From positions 1 through 64,000 of the forward strand of contig NZ_BCYY01000019.1 in NCBI RefSeq assembly GCF_001598435.1: DNA of 64,000 nt, given 5' to 3'. The translations under genes were made by a program, and so were the position numbers. The notes beneath the pieces are model-generated. The model did no database searches. It worked only from the letters and a program-made list of their open reading frames with translations, and had not been told where the DNA came from. Position 1 is the stretch's first letter. Every line of letters begins with the position of its first letter. This DNA is from Sphingomonas pituitosa NBRC 102491 (GTDB lineage: Bacteria > Pseudomonadota > Alphaproteobacteria > Sphingomonadales > Sphingomonadaceae). Positions 1 through 9,108 of the stretch are shown here, one piece after another.

Positions 1-22
1 CTGCAGACGAAAGGAACCCACG

Positions 23-157
23 ATGGCCTTCGAGCCATTTGGACATGGCGACCGCTGGTATGATCGCATCGGCGGCCGCAACCTCAGGCCAGCCGAATTC
101 GGGATGGCATTGCTCGTCGTGGTGATCATATCGATTGTATGGCAGCTGTTCGCCTGA
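23..157 (+). CDS. Small single-pass membrane protein (44 aa), unknown function
   Basis: A 44-residue reading frame starts with ATG behind an AAAGGA ribosome-binding site (about 10-16). The N-terminal half is polar (MAFEPFGHGDRWYDRIGG), and the C-terminal half is one hydrophobic segment, roughly residues 28-43. It would therefore be a small inner-membrane protein with its N-terminus probably in the cytoplasm. I do not recognise a family. The good ribosome-binding site and clean charge-then-membrane pattern favour a real gene. Whatever lies upstream is outside the window. Confidence 0.5.
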   Translation: MAFEPFGHGDRWYDRIGGRNLRPAEFGMALLVVVIISIVWQLFA

Positions 158-340
158 TCGACTCAAAGTCGATCGTCCGCTTCCCACCAACTTCAGCCGT
201 TTGGCGCGCGCGTCCGCGAGCGGCGGTGTATGCGTCCAGCCCCCGTTCTATCCTTGGGTAGGATCGCCGGAGCCAACCGCGTGCTGTAGCATTTGTGCAG
301 CGCGGCAGCTCCGCCGCGTCCAACCAAGGACTGCACCCCG

Positions 341-907
341 ATGCGCCTGCCCCTCCTGAAGCCCGACCAGCTTTCCGACGACCAGAAGCCGCTCTACGAG
401 GATATGAAGCGCGGCATTTCGTCCAACTTCAACGCCTTCGTCGCGGTGGGCGAGGATGGCAGCCTGCTCGGCCCTTGGAACCCGTGGCTGCACGAACCGC
501 GGATCGGCGGCGCGATCTGGGCGCTGACCAAGGCGATGTCGATGGAGGCGACGCTGCCCGATCCGGCGCGGCAGGTCGCGATCCTCGTCACCGGCGCGCA
601 TTTCGATGCGGCGTACGAGATCTACGCGCATGTCGCGGTAGCCGAGGAGGAGAAGATGTCGCCCGCGCGCATCTCCGCCATCTGCGCCGGGCTGAAGCCC
701 GCCGACCTGAACGAGCAGGAAAACGTCGCGTTCGACGTCGCCTATGCGCTGGTCAAGGGCGGGGTGCTGCCCGAGCCGTGCTACCGCCTCGCGGTCGATA
801 CCTTCGGCCAGCACGGTGCGAACGAGCTGATCTATCTGGTCGGGCTGTACAGCCTGGTCTCGGTGACGCTCAACGGCTTCAACGTGCCGGTGCCCGAGCG
901 CGCGTGA
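341..907 (+). CDS. Carboxymuconolactone decarboxylase (AhpD-like fold) family protein
   Basis: 188 residues, all-helical, with the layout of the carboxymuconolactone decarboxylase family: an N-terminal LKPDQLSDDQKPLYEDM segment, a central GARQ-like helix (PARQVAILVTGAHFDAAYEIYAH) and a C-terminal GANELIYLVGLYSLV helix. The CxxC pair of the peroxidase AhpD is absent, so peroxidase activity is unlikely and the substrate is unknown. The frame is open from 293, but the start at 341 matches family N-termini. A hairpin with a GGGGGGC stem just after the stop separates it from the convergent EF-hand gene. Confidence 0.8.
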   Translation: MRLPLLKPDQLSDDQKPLYEDMKRGISSNFNAFVAVGEDGSLLGPWNPWLHEPRIGGAIWALTKAMSMEATLPDPARQVAILVTGAHFDAAYEIYAHVAVAEEEKMSPARISAICAGLKPADLNEQENVAFDVAYALVKGGVLPEPCYRLAVDTFGQHGANELIYLVGLYSLVSVTLNGFNVPVPERA

Positions 908-911
908 GGGC

Positions 912-928
912 GGGGGGCTCAGCCCCCC
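912..928. terminator. GC hairpin between convergent genes
   Basis: A 7-bp perfect stem (GGGGGGC / GCCCCCC) with a TCA loop lies between the two convergent genes. The loop is itself the stop codon (read as TGA on the minus strand) of the EF-hand gene. No T-run follows, so if it terminates transcription it is not a classic intrinsic terminator. Confidence 0.35.
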
Positions 929-1629
929 ATGCTGCCGCCCATCGATCCGCCCATATAGCCGCCGCGATTACCGCCGCCGCCACGACGGCCACCACCCTCG
1001 CCGCCGCCACCGCGACCGCCGCGCCGCTTCATCGGGCCGCTGCGGAGTTCGGGCAGTTCGGCCTTGGTGATCTTGCCGTCATGGTTGGTGTCGAGCAGGT
1101 CGAAGCGGCGCTTGGCGGCGCCCAGGAACTCGACCGGCGTGACACCGCCGTTGAGGCTCGAATCCGCCGCCGTCACCGGCTCGGGGCTGCCGAGATAGTT
1201 GAACCGGGCAAGCCCGCTCAGCACGCGGGTGGAGCCGATCTCGGCCGCCTTGACCTCGCCATTGTCGCCCATCGTCGGGCCGCCCATCTCGAACCCGCCG
1301 CCGCGCGCCTCGGGTGCCAGCACCGTCTCATACACTTCGATGTCGGCGGGATCGATCTCGCCGTCGCCCTTGCGATCGAGCACCTTGAACCAGCGCATCG
1401 CATCGTCGCGGAACTCGTCGAGCGTCAGCGCGCCGTCATGGTTGGCGTCGGCGCCGTCGAACCAGGCGTCCTGCGGCGCCTTTCCGTCGGGCGTGCCGCG
1501 GAACGGCTCGCCCATCGGGCTGACGAACAAGCCGCGCGGGCGACCGCCCGCCGGCGCCGGCGGTCCGTCCTGCGCCTGTGCGCCGCTTGCGAGCACGAGC
1601 AACAGCCCGGCCAACACCTGAATCCGCAT
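919..1629 (-). CDS. Secreted EF-hand calcium-binding protein with Gly/Arg-rich tail
   Basis: 236 residues. A signal peptide (MRIQVLAGLLLVLASGAQAQ, cleavage near residue 20) sends it to the periplasm. Canonical EF-hand loops begin near D61 (DANHDGALTLDEF), D85 (DRKGDGEIDPAD) and D180 (DTNHDGKITKAEL), and a degenerate one lies near residue 155. The last 35 residues are almost only Gly, Arg, Ser and Met, ending in three MGGS-type repeats. The frame extends upstream to 1755, but the start at 1629 is chosen because the signal peptide begins there. EF-hand proteins of this type are common in sphingomonads. Function beyond calcium binding is unknown. Confidence 0.8.
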   Translation of the reverse strand: MRIQVLAGLLLVLASGAQAQDGPPAPAGGRPRGLFVSPMGEPFRGTPDGKAPQDAWFDGADANHDGALTLDEFRDDAMRWFKVLDRKGDGEIDPADIEVYETVLAPEARGGGFEMGGPTMGDNGEVKAAEIGSTRVLSGLARFNYLGSPEPVTAADSSLNGGVTPVEFLGAAKRRFDLLDTNHDGKITKAELPELRSGPMKRRGGRGGGGEGGGRRGGGGNRGGYMGGSMGGSMGG

Positions 1630-1742
1630 ATCCTGCTCTCCACCCGAAAACCCGTTCGCCCCGCTACCTAGCGATTGTCGCGAAATTGTGCCCGAAAATT
1701 TCGGCTTGGGGGCAGGCGCGGGATTGTGGCAGCAGGCGGCGC

Positions 1743-2675
1743 ATGACCGGCGCACCCCCCATTGTCCCCGATACCGAACATCGCGGCTTGCTCGGCCTGC
1801 TGCCGCGCGCGTGGCGACCCTATGCGCTGCTCGCGCGCTTCGACCGGCCGATCGGCTGGTGGCTGCTGTTCCTGCCCTGCGCCTGGGGGGGGCTGCTCTC
1901 GGGCCTGCCCGAGGGCGGGTGGTGGCGGATCGGCGCGATGCTGGCGGGCGCGATCGCCATGCGGGGCGCAGGCTGCGTCTACAACGACATCGTCGACCGC
2001 GACCTTGACGCGCAGGTGGCGCGCACCCGCAGCCGCCCGCTGCCGAGCGGTGCCGTCTCGCTGCGCGCGGCCTGGACCTGGCTGGCGGTGCTGCTGGCGA
2101 TCGGCCTGGCCGTGTGGCTGGCGATGCCTACCCCCGCCAAGCTCTGGTCGCTGGCGACGCTGCCGGTGGTCGCCGCCTATCCGTTCATGAAGCGCATCAC
2201 CTGGTGGCCGCAGGCATTCCTCGGCATCGTGTTCGGATCGGGCGCGGTGGTGGGGTTCGTCGCGGGCGATCCGGCGGCGGCGTTCGCCAGTCGCCAGGGC
2301 GCGCAGTGGTGGCTCTATGCCGGCACGATCCTGTGGGTGATCGGCTACGACACCATCTACGCGCTGCAGGACGTGGAGGACGACGCGATCGTCGGCGTCC
2401 GCTCCTCGGCGCGGCGGATGGGGGCGCACGTTCGGGGCGGGGTGGGGCTGCTCTACCTGCTCGCGCTGCTGCTGTGGGGATGGGCCTTGTGGACGGTGCG
2501 GCCCGATCCGCTGGCGCTGCTCGCGCTGCTGCCGGTGGCGGTGCATTTCGCCTGGCAGATCGCCACGCTGAAGCTCGCCGACGGCACCAATGCGCTGCGC
2601 CGGTTCCGTGCCAATCGCGACGCGGGGTTCCTGATGCTGGCCGCCTGCGTGGTGGTGGGTTTGTCCGGACTTTGA
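1743..2675 (+). CDS. ubiA: 4-hydroxybenzoate polyprenyltransferase
   Basis: 310 residues, polytopic membrane protein. UbiA joins a polyprenyl tail to 4-hydroxybenzoate, the first membrane step of ubiquinone synthesis. Both Asp-rich prenyl-diphosphate/Mg sites are visible: NDIVDRDLDAQ at residues 81-91, and YALQDVEDDAIVG near residue 208. About eight hydrophobic segments follow the N-terminal RPYALLARFDRPIGWW motif typical of UbiA. The ATG at 1743 is used because upstream codons (frame open from 1578) run antisense through the EF-hand gene. Confidence 0.95.
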   Translation: MTGAPPIVPDTEHRGLLGLLPRAWRPYALLARFDRPIGWWLLFLPCAWGGLLSGLPEGGWWRIGAMLAGAIAMRGAGCVYNDIVDRDLDAQVARTRSRPLPSGAVSLRAAWTWLAVLLAIGLAVWLAMPTPAKLWSLATLPVVAAYPFMKRITWWPQAFLGIVFGSGAVVGFVAGDPAAAFASRQGAQWWLYAGTILWVIGYDTIYALQDVEDDAIVGVRSSARRMGAHVRGGVGLLYLLALLLWGWALWTVRPDPLALLALLPVAVHFAWQIATLKLADGTNALRRFRANRDAGFLMLAACVVVGLSGL

Positions 2676-2683
2676 TTTTGTGG

Positions 2684-2706
2684 CCCCGCGCTCCTAAGTC
2701 GCGGGG
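2684..2706 (+). promoter_or_regulatory. Hairpin abutting the pmbA start codon
   Basis: CCCCGCG at 2684-2690 pairs with CGCGGGG at 2700-2706, which ends immediately before the ATG at 2707. The purine-rich GCGGGG that would act as ribosome-binding site lies inside the stem. It could either end ubiA transcription or limit pmbA translation. Both are inference. Confidence 0.3.
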
Positions 2707-4053
2707 ATGCTGAACAACGAACAGGCCCTGGAGCGCGCCGCCGATGCCGTGGCGCGGGCCCGCCGTGCGGGTGCGGATGCCGCCGACGCCGTCTTCTCCG
2801 CCGACCGCTCGCTCTCCGTTTCCGTCCGGATGGGGGCGCTGGAGGATGTCGAGCGCTCCGAGGCCGAGGAACTGGACCTGCGGGTGTTCGTCGGCAAGCG
2901 CTCCGCCAGCGTCTCGACCAGCGACCTGAGCAGCGACGCCATTGCCACCTTGGTGGAGCGCGTGGTCGCGATGGCGCGCGAGGCGCCGGAGGATCAATGG
3001 GCGGGCCTGGCGCCGGAAGATCGGCTGATGCACGGGCTGCCGCCGCAGCTAGACCTCGACGATGGCGCGGAGGTGGAGCCTGCCGCGCTCAAGGCCCGCG
3101 CGCTCGCCGCCGAGGAAGCCGCGCGCGGGGTGGCCGGCGTCACCAACAGCGAAGGCGCGGGCGCCGGGGCGAGCCGGGTGCAGCTCGCACTCGTGACCAG
3201 CCACGGCTTCAGCGGCGCCTATGCGCAATCGAGCCACGGCATCTCCGCCAGCGTGCTGGCGGGCAGCGACGGCGCGATGGAGCGCGACCATGCGCATCAT
3301 TCCGCTCGCCACGCCGCGATGCTCGATGCGCCCGAGGCGATCGGGCGGCTCGCCGGCGAACGGGCGGTCGCCAGGCTGAACCCGCGCAAGATTCCCAGCG
3401 GCGCGATGCCGGTGGTGTTCGATCGCCGGGTATCTTCCGGGATGCTCGGGCATCTGATCGGGGCCATTTCGGGCGCGGCGATCACGCGCAAGACCAGCTT
3501 CCTGCTCGACGCGCTGGGTACGCAGGTGTTCGCGCCCGGCGTGACGATCTGGGACGATCCGCACCGCCCGCGCGGCATCCGCTCGCGCCCGTTCGACGGC
3601 GAGGGGCTGCCGGTCAACCGCATGCAGCTGGTCCGCGAAGGCATGCTGGAGACCTGGCTGCTGGAGAGCGCCGCGGCCCGTCAGCTGGGGCTGGAGCCGA
3701 CCGGCCATGCGACGCGCGGCGGGGGCGGCGCGCCGGGCGTGTCGCCGAGCAATCTCTATATGGAAGCGGGGCATGTACCGGCAGAGACGCTGATCGGCGA
3801 GATCGACTATGGCTTGTACGTGTTCGAGCTGATCGGCCAGGGCGTCAACGGCGTGACCGGCGACTATAGCCGGGGTGCGGCGGGCTTCCTGATCGAGAAG
3901 GGCGAACTGACGGTGCCCGTCTCCGAGATCACCATCGCAAGCAACCTCAAGGACATGTTCCGCGCGATCACGCCCGCCAACGACCTCGAGTTCCGCTATG
4001 GCATCAACGCGCCGACGCTGCGCATCGACGGGATGACGATCGCCGGTGCCTGA
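2707..4053 (+). CDS. pmbA: TldD/PmbA family metalloprotease subunit (TldE/PmbA)
   Basis: 448 residues, full length for PmbA. It partners TldD in a cytosolic heterodimeric protease that degrades unfolded peptides and, in some bacteria, matures microcins and helps clear CcdA-type antitoxins. As expected for the E subunit it lacks the HExxxH metal motif carried by TldD. It shows the conserved C-terminal block RGGGGAPGVSPSNLYME followed by GVNGVTGDYSRGAAGFLIEK. No tldD is nearby. Its last codons overlap the GTG start of the next gene by 8 nt, which implies translational coupling. Confidence 0.9.
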   Translation: MLNNEQALERAADAVARARRAGADAADAVFSADRSLSVSVRMGALEDVERSEAEELDLRVFVGKRSASVSTSDLSSDAIATLVERVVAMAREAPEDQWAGLAPEDRLMHGLPPQLDLDDGAEVEPAALKARALAAEEAARGVAGVTNSEGAGAGASRVQLALVTSHGFSGAYAQSSHGISASVLAGSDGAMERDHAHHSARHAAMLDAPEAIGRLAGERAVARLNPRKIPSGAMPVVFDRRVSSGMLGHLIGAISGAAITRKTSFLLDALGTQVFAPGVTIWDDPHRPRGIRSRPFDGEGLPVNRMQLVREGMLETWLLESAAARQLGLEPTGHATRGGGGAPGVSPSNLYMEAGHVPAETLIGEIDYGLYVFELIGQGVNGVTGDYSRGAAGFLIEKGELTVPVSEITIASNLKDMFRAITPANDLEFRYGINAPTLRIDGMTIAGA

Positions 4054-4819
4054 GCTCGCCGCCGAGATCGCCGCCATCGCCGCCGAGGCGGGCCGCCACG
4101 CCATGGCGCGGTGGCAGAGCGATTTCGCGCGCTGGGAAAAGGCGCCGGGGAACCCGGTCTGCGCGGTCGACCTGGAGGTCGATGCGCTGCTGCGCGCGCG
4201 GCTGGGGGGGCTGCTGCCCGATGCCGGCTGGCTTTCGGAAGAGACGGTGGACAATGCAGATCGGCTTTCGCTCTCCCGGCTCTGGGTGGTCGATCCGATC
4301 GACGGCACGCGCGATTATCTGCGCGGGCGGCCGGGCTGGGCGGTCTCGATCGCACTGGTGGAAGACGGTCAGCCGGTGATCGGCGTGCTCGACGCACCGG
4401 CGCGGGGCGAGGTGTGGACGGCGCGGGCCGGGGAAGGGGCCTGGCGAAACGGCACGGCCTTGCGGGCCGCCGAGCGGACAGACCTGCCCGGTGCGCGGGT
4501 GCCGGCGGACCAGCTCCCCAAGGTCGACCGCGACCTGGTGATGGTCCCCAAGCCCAACTCCATCGCACTGCGCATCGCGATGGTCGCGGCGGGCGAAGCC
4601 GACCTCGTCGCGACGCTGCGCTGGGGGCATGAGTGGGACATCGCCGCCGCCGTGCTGCTCGCGCGCGAGGCCGGTGCGGCGGTAACCGACGCGCTGGGCC
4701 AGCCGCTTTCGTTCAACACCCCGGCGGGCGAGGCCTATGGCGTGCTGGCGACGACGCCGGGCATCCACGCTGCGGCGGTGGCGCGGCTGGCGGACCGGGT
4801 GGAGCCGGGGAAGCGCTAG
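4046..4819 (+). CDS. cysQ: Inositol monophosphatase-family phosphatase, CysQ-like
   Basis: 257 residues. This Li-sensitive, Mg-dependent phosphatase family includes 3'(2'),5'-bisphosphate nucleotidase CysQ, which removes PAP formed in sulfate assimilation. Metal ligands are visible: SEET (E65-E66), then DPIDGT at residues 83-88, and GHEWDIAAA near residue 195 as the C-terminal signature. It starts with GTG inside the end of pmbA. An inositol or histidinol phosphatase role cannot be excluded from sequence alone, and no other sulfur gene is adjacent. Confidence 0.8.
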   Translation: MPELAAEIAAIAAEAGRHAMARWQSDFARWEKAPGNPVCAVDLEVDALLRARLGGLLPDAGWLSEETVDNADRLSLSRLWVVDPIDGTRDYLRGRPGWAVSIALVEDGQPVIGVLDAPARGEVWTARAGEGAWRNGTALRAAERTDLPGARVPADQLPKVDRDLVMVPKPNSIALRIAMVAAGEADLVATLRWGHEWDIAAAVLLAREAGAAVTDALGQPLSFNTPAGEAYGVLATTPGIHAAAVARLADRVEPGKR

Positions 4820-4924
4820 GCAAACCGCATCTGATCGCTTGATTCCGGACGAGGTGGGAACGCCTGCGCATAAGGCGTATCCTGCACCCGTGCCTTGGCA
4901 AGGTTGCTATGTTAGGGCGGCCCC

Positions 4925-5245
4925 ATGTCGAAATCCCATAAGAACGCCGGTGCCATCGATCTTGATGGCGTGACATATGACTGGCATCTCCATTGCGAGC
5001 CCCATCTGTCGGACGACGAAGGGTGGAAAGGAATGACCATTTCGCTGGTGCAGCGGGATGCCAAGCGCGAAGTGCTTGTCGAATTCCCGGCGCCCAAGCG
5101 GCTCTTGAAGGGGCTGCCGCGCGGTCGCCTCCAGCTCGACGATGCGACGATCGCGCGGTGCGTCCGTTCCGCGATCTCCGCCGGGTGGGATCCCATGTCG
5201 CGCGGTCGGCCCGTGACGATCGTCGTCGACGCTGAGGGTAACTGA
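4925..5245 (+). CDS. Hypothetical protein (106 aa)
   Basis: A soluble, mixed alpha/beta reading frame with codon usage like its neighbours. It starts MSKSHKNAGAIDLDGVTYDW and ends in a strand-like RPVTIVVDAEGN. No signal peptide, membrane segment or known motif is seen. It stands alone between cysQ (plus) and purK (minus), with about 105 bp upstream that could hold its own promoter. Related short proteins appear to be common hypotheticals in alphaproteobacteria, but I cannot assign a function. Confidence 0.65.
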   Translation: MSKSHKNAGAIDLDGVTYDWHLHCEPHLSDDEGWKGMTISLVQRDAKREVLVEFPAPKRLLKGLPRGRLQLDDATIARCVRSAISAGWDPMSRGRPVTIVVDAEGN

Positions 5246-5284
5246 GCGTCCCGATCCAGAAGCTGCAGTGATGAGGGGCTTTGC

Positions 5285-6357
5285 CTAGCCGCGCTTCACC
5301 CGCGTGACATGCCCCATCTTCCGCCCCGGCCGGGCCTGGCCCTTGCCGTAGAGGTGGAGATGCGTGCCCGGCTCGGCGAGCAGCTCGGGCCAGCGGTTCG
5401 CCTCGTCGCCGATCAGGTTTTCCATTTCCACATGGCTGCCGGTCAGCGCGGTCGAGCCCAAAGGCAGGCCGCAGATCGCGCGGACATGGTTCTCGAACTG
5501 CGAGGTCTCGGCGCCCTCGATCGTCCAGTGCCCGCTATTGTGGACGCGCGGCGCCATTTCGTTGAACACCGGGCCCTGCTCGGTCGCGAAGAACTCGCAG
5601 GTCAGCACGCCGATATGGCCCAGCGCCTCGGCGACGCGGCCGGAAAGCGCCGCCGCCTCGGTCCAATGGCGGGCGATTTCCGCCGGGGCCGGGAGGGTGG
5701 AGCGGGCGAGGATGCCGTCCTTGTGCTCGTTCCAGGGCGGCGGATAGCTTGCCAGCGTGCCGTCGAGCCCGCGCACCGTGATGATCGAGAATTCGTGGCT
5801 GAAGGTGACGAAGCCTTCGAGGATCGCCGGGCGTTCCCCGATGGCTGCCCAGGCCGCATCCGCTTCCGAGGCATCGTGCAGGCGCACCTGGCCCTTGCCG
5901 TCATAGCCGAGGCGCAGCGTCTTCAGGATCGACGGCGCGCCGATCTTGGCGATCGCGTCGTGCAGTTCGTCGCGGGTGGTGACCAGCGCCCAGGGCGCGG
6001 TGCGGCCTCCGAGATCGGCCACGAACGCCTTTTCGTTGGCGCGGTCCTGCGCGATCTCCAGGCTCTTGGCACCGGGGCGCACCGGCACCTTGCTCGCCAG
6101 ATGCGCGACGGGGGCGAGTGCGACATTCTCGAACTCGTAGGTGATCACGTCGGCGTGACTTGCGAGTTCGTCGAGCACGATATGGCTGTGATAATCGGCG
6201 CGGGTGAAGCTGGAGGCGGTCTGCGCGGCGATGCTTTCCTCGTCGGGGGCGAGGACATGCGTGCGATAGCCGAGGTTGGCGGCGGCAACCGCGATCATCC
6301 GGCCGAGCTGGCCGCCGCCGAGGATGCCGATGGTCGAGCCGGGGGGGAGGATGTCGT

Positions 6358-6361
<4 letters not shown>
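5285..6361 (-). CDS. purK: N5-carboxyaminoimidazole ribonucleotide synthase
   Basis: 358 residues, ATP-grasp enzyme. It makes N5-CAIR from AIR, bicarbonate and ATP in de novo purine synthesis. The N-terminus has the nucleotide-binding [15 protein letters not shown] motif, and the ATP-grasp core includes [14 protein letters not shown] and [35 protein letters not shown] near residue 275 is a PurK signature. It overlaps the upstream purE by 4 nt (ATGA), so the pair is a translationally coupled purEK operon. Confidence 0.97.
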
Positions 6362-6843
<482 letters not shown>

Positions 6844-6906
6844 TGCCTGCCCGACCGTGGAATGGAAGCGCGGGTGTTAGTGAGACGGGGCGCTCAGGGC
6901 AATGGG

Positions 6907-7362
6907 CTACGAATCGAGTTCGAGCAGTTCCTGGCGGACATGGATCGCCTTGAGCGACATCCGCACCTCGACAAGGAAATAGAGCAGCCCCGCGATCAGC
7001 AGCAGCATCGAGATGATGAAGGCGACGGCGACCCAGATCCCGACATGCAGGTTGGCGAGCCGCGAGACGAACATCAGCGCCACGACCATACAGATGGCGA
7101 GCGCGCTGGCGGTGCAGAGGAAGATCGCGTTGTTGATCACCGAGATACGGCGATCGATGATCCGTAATTCCCATACGTGCCGGTCATGCTCCGGGCCGCT
7201 TGAGCGGGGATGGAGCTCCTCGATGATCCGCGCGCGATCGACGATGCGGGCAAGCCGGCCAACCATCGTGTTGAGGAACGCGCCGATGCCGGCGAGCAGG
7301 AATACCGGTGCGATCGCAGCCTGGATCGTTTCCGAGACGGTGGAGAGATAAGGGCCTTCCAT
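6907..7362 (-). CDS. DUF2721 family membrane protein
   Basis: 151 residues with three or so hydrophobic segments: residues 12-32, 76-100 and 106-130. Between them lies a basic, charged region with the family-typical RIVDRARIIEELHP and NNAIFLCTASALAICM blocks. DUF2721 proteins are small inner-membrane proteins of unknown role, frequent in proteobacteria. It could share a transcript with purEK but has its own 63-bp gap. Confidence 0.85.
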   Translation of the reverse strand: MEGPYLSTVSETIQAAIAPVFLLAGIGAFLNTMVGRLARIVDRARIIEELHPRSSGPEHDRHVWELRIIDRRISVINNAIFLCTASALAICMVVALMFVSRLANLHVGIWVAVAFIISMLLLIAGLLYFLVEVRMSLKAIHVRQELLELDS

Positions 7363-7472
7363 GCATGCTCCTTATGCAAGGGGTAGTGCGCGCGGCGCAA
7401 GCATGGCTTGCACCGGATGGTAAGGGGTGAACGACTAGGACGCGCGAATGGCCTTTTCGGTCTCCTTTCTCC

Positions 7473-7500
7473 GGCGTCATCCCCGCGAAGGCGGAGGCGG
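7473..7500. repeat. Half of a REP-type palindromic repeat
   Basis: GTCATCCCCGCGAAGGCGG resembles the intergenic palindromic repeat arms seen intact at 19913-20013. Here a single arm lies at the very 5' end of the frame opening at 7448. This suggests the true start of that gene is downstream of it. Confidence 0.45.
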
Positions 7501-7507
7501 GCAGGCG

Positions 7508-8539
7508 GTGCGCACCATCTGCGTTGCGGGGCTCTCTCCCGCGCTGGATCCGGTCGCGGAACGGGGTCCGGAGCGCCACCGCTTCCTCCGCCGCGCCTGG
7601 TACGCCGCTGCGCTTGCAGCCTATGGCGGCACGGCGCAGACGCTGGTGGTGGAGGCGGACGGGTTCCCTGTTGCGGCGCTGCCCTTCGTCGCCAGAGGGC
7701 CGCGCTGGCTGGGGTTGGCGGAGCTGCCCGGCTGCTACTGGCCCTTTCGCAGCTTCCCCGTGGCCGAAGACGCCGGCCAGGCGGTGGCGGACGCGCTGCT
7801 GGCCGCGCTGGCCCGGCAGGTGCGCGCCTTGCGGATCGGGCCCGTCCCGGACGGCGATCCGACGCTCGAATGGCTGAAGGCGGCGGCGCTCGCCAGGGGC
7901 TGGGCGCTGCTCGATCGCCATCTGGCCGACAGCTTCCTCCTCGATCTTCGAACGGCCGAAGACTGGCCGCGCGGATCGACGCTGCGAAAGAACCGGTATC
8001 TGGAAAAGCGCCTCGCGGGCGAGGGTGCGGTCGCCTGGGAATGGGGCGCCGTGGATTTCGACGCGCTCGCCGATCTCGAACGGCGCAGCTGGGTCGGCAC
8101 GCGCACCGACGGCCGTGACGCGAAGTTCACCGCGGGCGGGCACGGCGCCTTCTGGCGAATGGCGGCGCGCGACCCGGTGCTGGCGGCGATGTTCGAGGCG
8201 GCGGTGCTGCGGATCGACGGGCGGGCGATGGCCTTCGCGTTCCAACTGGTCCCGGGTGCGCACGCCCATGTGATCGCCAACAGCTATGATCCGGCGGTAG
8301 CGCGGCATTCACCGGGCCGGCTGCTCGCCTGTCGCGACTTCGTCCGCGCCCGCGCGCAGGGTGCGACCAGCGTCGATTGGGGGGCGGGCGACAGCGGCTA
8401 CAAGCAGGCACTGGGGGCACGGAAGGGCCCGGCGCTCCGCGACTGGATCCTGGTGCGGCCGGGGCCGGAAGCGCTCGGCGCGCGGCTGCTGCGCCGGCGC
8501 TGGCGCCGCAGCGCTCAGTCGACGGGCGGCCAGGCCTGA
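7508..8539 (+). CDS. GNAT/BioF2-like acetyltransferase domain protein
   Basis: 343 residues from a GTG at 7508. The frame is open from an ATG at 7448, but the first 20 codons read through a REP-like repeat arm, and a GGAGG lies about 11 nt before the GTG, so I prefer the later start. The C-terminal half has the pattern of the FemAB/BioF2-like acyltransferase domain: STLRKNRYLEKRL, then RIDGRAMAFAFQLVPG, YDPAVARHSPGRLL and DWGAGDSGYKQALGA. Such proteins acylate amines on sugars or lipids. The substrate is unknown, and the gene is convergent with the NUDIX gene and overlaps its end by about 25 nt. Confidence 0.75.
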   Translation: MRTICVAGLSPALDPVAERGPERHRFLRRAWYAAALAAYGGTAQTLVVEADGFPVAALPFVARGPRWLGLAELPGCYWPFRSFPVAEDAGQAVADALLAALARQVRALRIGPVPDGDPTLEWLKAAALARGWALLDRHLADSFLLDLRTAEDWPRGSTLRKNRYLEKRLAGEGAVAWEWGAVDFDALADLERRSWVGTRTDGRDAKFTAGGHGAFWRMAARDPVLAAMFEAAVLRIDGRAMAFAFQLVPGAHAHVIANSYDPAVARHSPGRLLACRDFVRARAQGATSVDWGAGDSGYKQALGARKGPALRDWILVRPGPEALGARLLRRRWRRSAQSTGGQA

Positions 8540-9108
8540 GCGGCGAGGCGTTCGCGCAGTGCCAGCACCAGCATCGCCGTCTTCATGTCGGCGAGCGCGG
8601 GCATGCCCATCGCCCATAGATCGTCAAGCCGCATCTCGATCACCTCGATGTCCTCGTGGTCATGCGCCAGTCCGCCGCCGTCACTGGTGCGATCGGCAAG
8701 GCTGTAGGGTGCGAGGTACAGGCTCAGCCGCTCGGTAGAGACCGCCGGCATCGAGAAGAAATGGCCGACCAGCGCGAGCGTGCCCAGCGTGACGCCGCAT
8801 TCCTCGACCGCCTCGCGGCGGGCGCTCGATTCGGCGTCTTCACCCGGATCGATGCGACCGGCGAGCACCTCGTAGACCGATTCGATCTCGCCGCGGAAGA
8901 TCAGCGGCGGGCGCGACTGGCGGACGAGCAGCACCGTGCCGCGCGCCGCATCATAGGGGAGGACGCCGACGGCATCGCCATGATCCTCGACCTGGCGGGT
9001 GATCCGGCTGCCGTCGGGCGTGCGCAGCGTTGCCAGCAGCAGCCGGCCCCAGCCTTCATAGACCGTCGCGACGCTTTCGATGCGGTGGCCGGGTTCAGAC
9101 CCGGACAT
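8515..9108 (-). CDS. NUDIX hydrolase (ADP-ribose pyrophosphatase type)
   Basis: 197 residues. The NUDIX box runs from G84 (GRIDPGEDAESSARREAVEE) with the catalytic REAVEE glutamates at residues 99, 102 and 103. The overall layout, with VLPYDAARGTVLLVRQ ahead of the box and FFSMPAVSTERLSLYLA after it, matches the ADP-ribose and GDP-mannose pyrophosphatase group. The start is placed at 9108; seven more in-frame codons lie upstream. It overlaps the stop of trmB by 14 nt, so the two are probably coupled. Confidence 0.85.
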   Translation of the reverse strand: MSGSEPGHRIESVATVYEGWGRLLLATLRTPDGSRITRQVEDHGDAVGVLPYDAARGTVLLVRQSRPPLIFRGEIESVYEVLAGRIDPGEDAESSARREAVEECGVTLGTLALVGHFFSMPAVSTERLSLYLAPYSLADRTSDGGGLAHDHEDIEVIEMRLDDLWAMGMPALADMKTAMLVLALRERLAAQAWPPVD

